Positions 59,839-61,098 of a stretch of DNA of 61,098 nt are shown here, piece after piece. Both the position numbers and the translations under genes were made by a program. The stretch is from an uncultured Alphaproteobacteria bacterium (GTDB lineage: Bacteria; Pseudomonadota; Alphaproteobacteria; HIMB59; GCA-002718135): positions 1-61,098 of the forward strand of contig CABXIT010000004.1 of assembly GCA_902512325.1 (NCBI GenBank). Reading direction: 5' to 3'. Under the pieces are notes generated by a model that was given only the letters and a program-made list of their open reading frames with translations, did no database searches and was not told where the DNA came from. Positions within the stretch are counted from its first letter, which is position 1, and each line of letters opens with the position of its first letter.

Positions 59839-60722
59839 TATTTGATTAGAGAAATCAGCTTTTTTGCTTTCTTAATATTTTGTGAGTAATATTTTTTATA
59901 TCTATGTGTTAATTCAAAATTAAAAAAAATATCTTTTTTAATTTTCAAGGAAGAAAAAATTTTTTCAAAAGGAATGTCTCCCCATCCTAAAGGTAAATGT
60001 ATATCCCCTTGCCCGTAGGTAATATCTTCTGGAAAAATATACGTATCCATAGTTTTAAATTTTCCAAATGAGTCATGTACATGAAGATGTTCTGTATATG
60101 GGATCATTGTTTCTAATTCTGAAATAAAATTCATATTTCTTAAATTGCAATTTATGTAAGCATGGCTGAAGTCAATTGTTGTTCTTGCGTTTGGATGATT
60201 AATCTCATTGATATTTTTAGAGACTTCACTAGGTAATGCTGTGAAATGCATATCAGTATAAGGAAATATATTTTCAATACATAATTTCACATTGTGTTCT
60301 TTTGCTATTTCTGCAAGTTTAAAATATTCTTGTTTTTGTATATTGATTAAGTCGTTATATTTTTGATGATTTTTAGATATTTCTAATGATGTATGACCAA
60401 AATGTGTAACAAGTATATTAATATTAAGAGCCGAACACACTTCTATTTCTTTTTTTAAAACTTCTATATGGTCATCTAAATACTCTTCATCTAGAAGATT
60501 TACTGACATAGATCCATGAATAGAGAAATCTAAATTGCTATTACGGATAATTCTATGAAGTAAATTTAATTCGTCTTGAATGATTTTTTTTCCGCTTATT
60601 ACATCTAGTTCATAAAGAGGTATTTCTGCTGAACTCGCACCTATACCTTCTAGTTCTTTAATTTGATCTTCAAAATCTAAAATATTTCCATTTTTAGGTT
60701 TTAATGTAAATCCTATTTTCAT
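59838..60722 (-). CDS. Xylose isomerase-like TIM-barrel protein
   Basis: 294 residues with the AP-endonuclease-2/xylose-isomerase-like TIM barrel. Metal-site elements are FSIHGSMS near residue 67, VTHFGHTSLE near residue 113, LCIENIFPY near residue 153, TIDFSHAY near residue 185 and HLHVHDSFG near residue 213. Family members are sugar isomerases, epimerases, inosose dehydratases or nucleases. It has an intact reading frame and overlaps the metallophosphoesterase gene by one base. It is divergent from the binding-protein gene at the right edge across 219 AT-rich bases, which suggests a sugar or polyol-phosphate pathway, but no specific reaction. Confidence 0.85.
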   Translation of the reverse strand: MKIGFTLKPKNGNILDFEDQIKELEGIGASSAEIPLYELDVISGKKIIQDELNLLHRIIRNSNLDFSIHGSMSVNLLDEEYLDDHIEVLKKEIEVCSALNINILVTHFGHTSLEISKNHQKYNDLINIQKQEYFKLAEIAKEHNVKLCIENIFPYTDMHFTALPSEVSKNINEINHPNARTTIDFSHAYINCNLRNMNFISELETMIPYTEHLHVHDSFGKFKTMDTYIFPEDITYGQGDIHLPLGWGDIPFEKIFSSLKIKKDIFFNFELTHRYKKYYSQNIKKAKKLISLIK

Positions 60723-60771
60723 TTTTTCTCTATAATCTATAAATCTGTAAATAAGAAAGAAAATTCGATTA

Positions 60772-60833
60772 TTTTCGTTTATTCACAATAAATGTTGTTT
60801 TCTTTTCGTTTATTTCTTGTCTAATATTTCGTT
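60772..60833. promoter_or_regulatory. TTTCGTT direct repeats upstream of binding-protein gene
   Basis: TTTTCGTTTATT occurs at 60772-60783 and 60803-60814 (31 bases apart, near three helical turns), and a third TTTCGTT is at 60827-60833. TTTCG-type direct repeats are typical of DeoR-family operators such as GlpR sites. In the divergent region between the TIM-barrel and binding-protein genes this is a candidate operator. Confidence 0.4.
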
Positions 60834-60873
60834 ATACTATTATCTATTTTAATTATTATTAAATTAATTTGTT

Positions 60874-60902
60874 AAATATGTTTGTTTTTATTCAACATAT
60901 TT
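60874..60902. promoter_or_regulatory. Inverted repeat in binding-protein leader
   Basis: AAATATGTT (60874-60882) is repeated as its exact complement AACATATTT (60894-60902) around an 11-base centre, ending 39 bases before the start codon at 60942. It could be an operator palindrome or an mRNA hairpin. AT-rich composition weakens the case. Confidence 0.3.
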
Positions 60903-60941
60903 ATTTCTAACATTTTATTTTATTAAATAGGGAGGTAATTA

Positions 60942-61098
60942 ATGACTAAAACTTTTACAAAAATCATATCCTTATTTGTTTTTATAATTTCTCTTTCTAG
61001 TTTTTCTGCAAAGGCAGTAGAATTAGAATTTTATTTTCCAGTGGCTGTTGGTGGAGCAGCAGCTACAACTGTTGAGGAATTATCGAATAAATATATGG
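60942..61098 (+). CDS. Extracellular solute-binding protein, UgpB-like (partial, runs off the window)
   Basis: The first 52 residues of a gene cut by the window edge. A strong Shine-Dalgarno (GGGAGG) precedes the ATG at 60942. The signal peptide (KTFTKIISLFVFIISLSSF, cleavage after AKA) is followed by LEFYFPVAVGGAAATTVEEL, which matches the start of family-1 sugar or glycerol-3-phosphate binding proteins found in marine alphaproteobacteria. With the adjacent GpdQ-like phosphodiesterase and possible GlpR-type repeats, a glycerol-phosphate or polyol substrate is likely. The rest of the transporter should lie to the right. Confidence 0.8.
   Translation, partial: MTKTFTKIISLFVFIISLSSFSAKAVELEFYFPVAVGGAAATTVEELSNKYM

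Noticed and set aside
1-61098. CRISPR arrays, tRNA or rRNA genes, insertion sequences, prophage or attachment sites
   Set aside because: None seen on either strand. There are no transposase, integrase or regularly spaced repeat signatures.

Overview
The window is about 61 kb of very AT-rich DNA (roughly 70% A+T by eye) with tightly packed genes, many one-base to 14-base overlaps, few Shine-Dalgarno sites and almost no intergenic space. No stretch over 300 bases lacks a gene. The gene families (TMAO transport and oxidation, N-methylglutamate pathway, Amt, many binding-protein transporters, IclR) and a glutamine riboswitch of the type known from cyanobacteria and marine metagenomes point to a streamlined marine alphaproteobacterium. 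Low G+C combined with an amino-sugar locus fits a SAR11-like lineage such as HIMB59/AEGEAN-169. That placement is an inference from gene content, because no rRNA or tRNA gene is present to confirm it.

Layout. 1-4576: a sugar kinase (partial), an orphan 2-oxoacid dehydrogenase E1 alpha/beta pair, an inositol-dehydrogenase-like oxidoreductase and an SDR. 4607-13016: a trimethylamine/TMAO module, with TMAO ABC transporter tmoXVW, trimethylamine monooxygenase tmm and TMAO demethylase tdm plus a cupin. 13091-21328: a choline-kinase-like gene, an IclR regulator and an operon of FAD oxidoreductase, glutamine-synthetase-like ligase, GlxB/GlxC/GlxD and a small basic protein. 21432-26277: a second, canonical NMG-type set (mgsABC), then gmaS and an unknown gene on the opposite strand. 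26396-30356: two EamA transporters, then a glutamine riboswitch controlling an ammonium transporter, followed by small membrane proteins. 30395-38755: a third glutamine-synthetase-like gene with a cupin, a glyoxalase and a Rieske oxygenase, beside a gamma-butyrobetaine-hydroxylase-like enzyme, an M24 peptidase and an aldehyde dehydrogenase. 38755-52400: an amino-sugar locus (galactokinase-like, GH20, ABC transporter with a duplicated permease, nagA, nagB-II, sugar oxidoreductases). 52641-56286: an operon of luciferase-like monooxygenase, TPP enzyme and alpha/beta hydrolase. 56434-61098: HAD phosphatases, a glycerate kinase, a phosphodiesterase, a TIM-barrel isomerase and the start of a sugar or glycerol-phosphate binding protein.

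How it fits together. TMA is oxidised to TMAO (Tmm) or TMAO is imported (TmoXVW). Tdm splits TMAO to dimethylamine and formaldehyde. Methylamine nitrogen is captured as gamma-glutamylmethylamide (GmaS) and N-methylglutamate (MgsABC). Ammonium uptake (Amt) is gated by glutamine through the riboswitch. No dimethylamine monooxygenase is visible. The most interesting element is the first Glx operon (14887-21328). It parallels the NMG module but uses a different ligase type, keeps the iron-sulfur cysteines in its GlxD, and carries its own flavoprotein dehydrogenase, a possible IclR operator and an unknown small protein. It may be a parallel gamma-glutamyl pathway for another amine.
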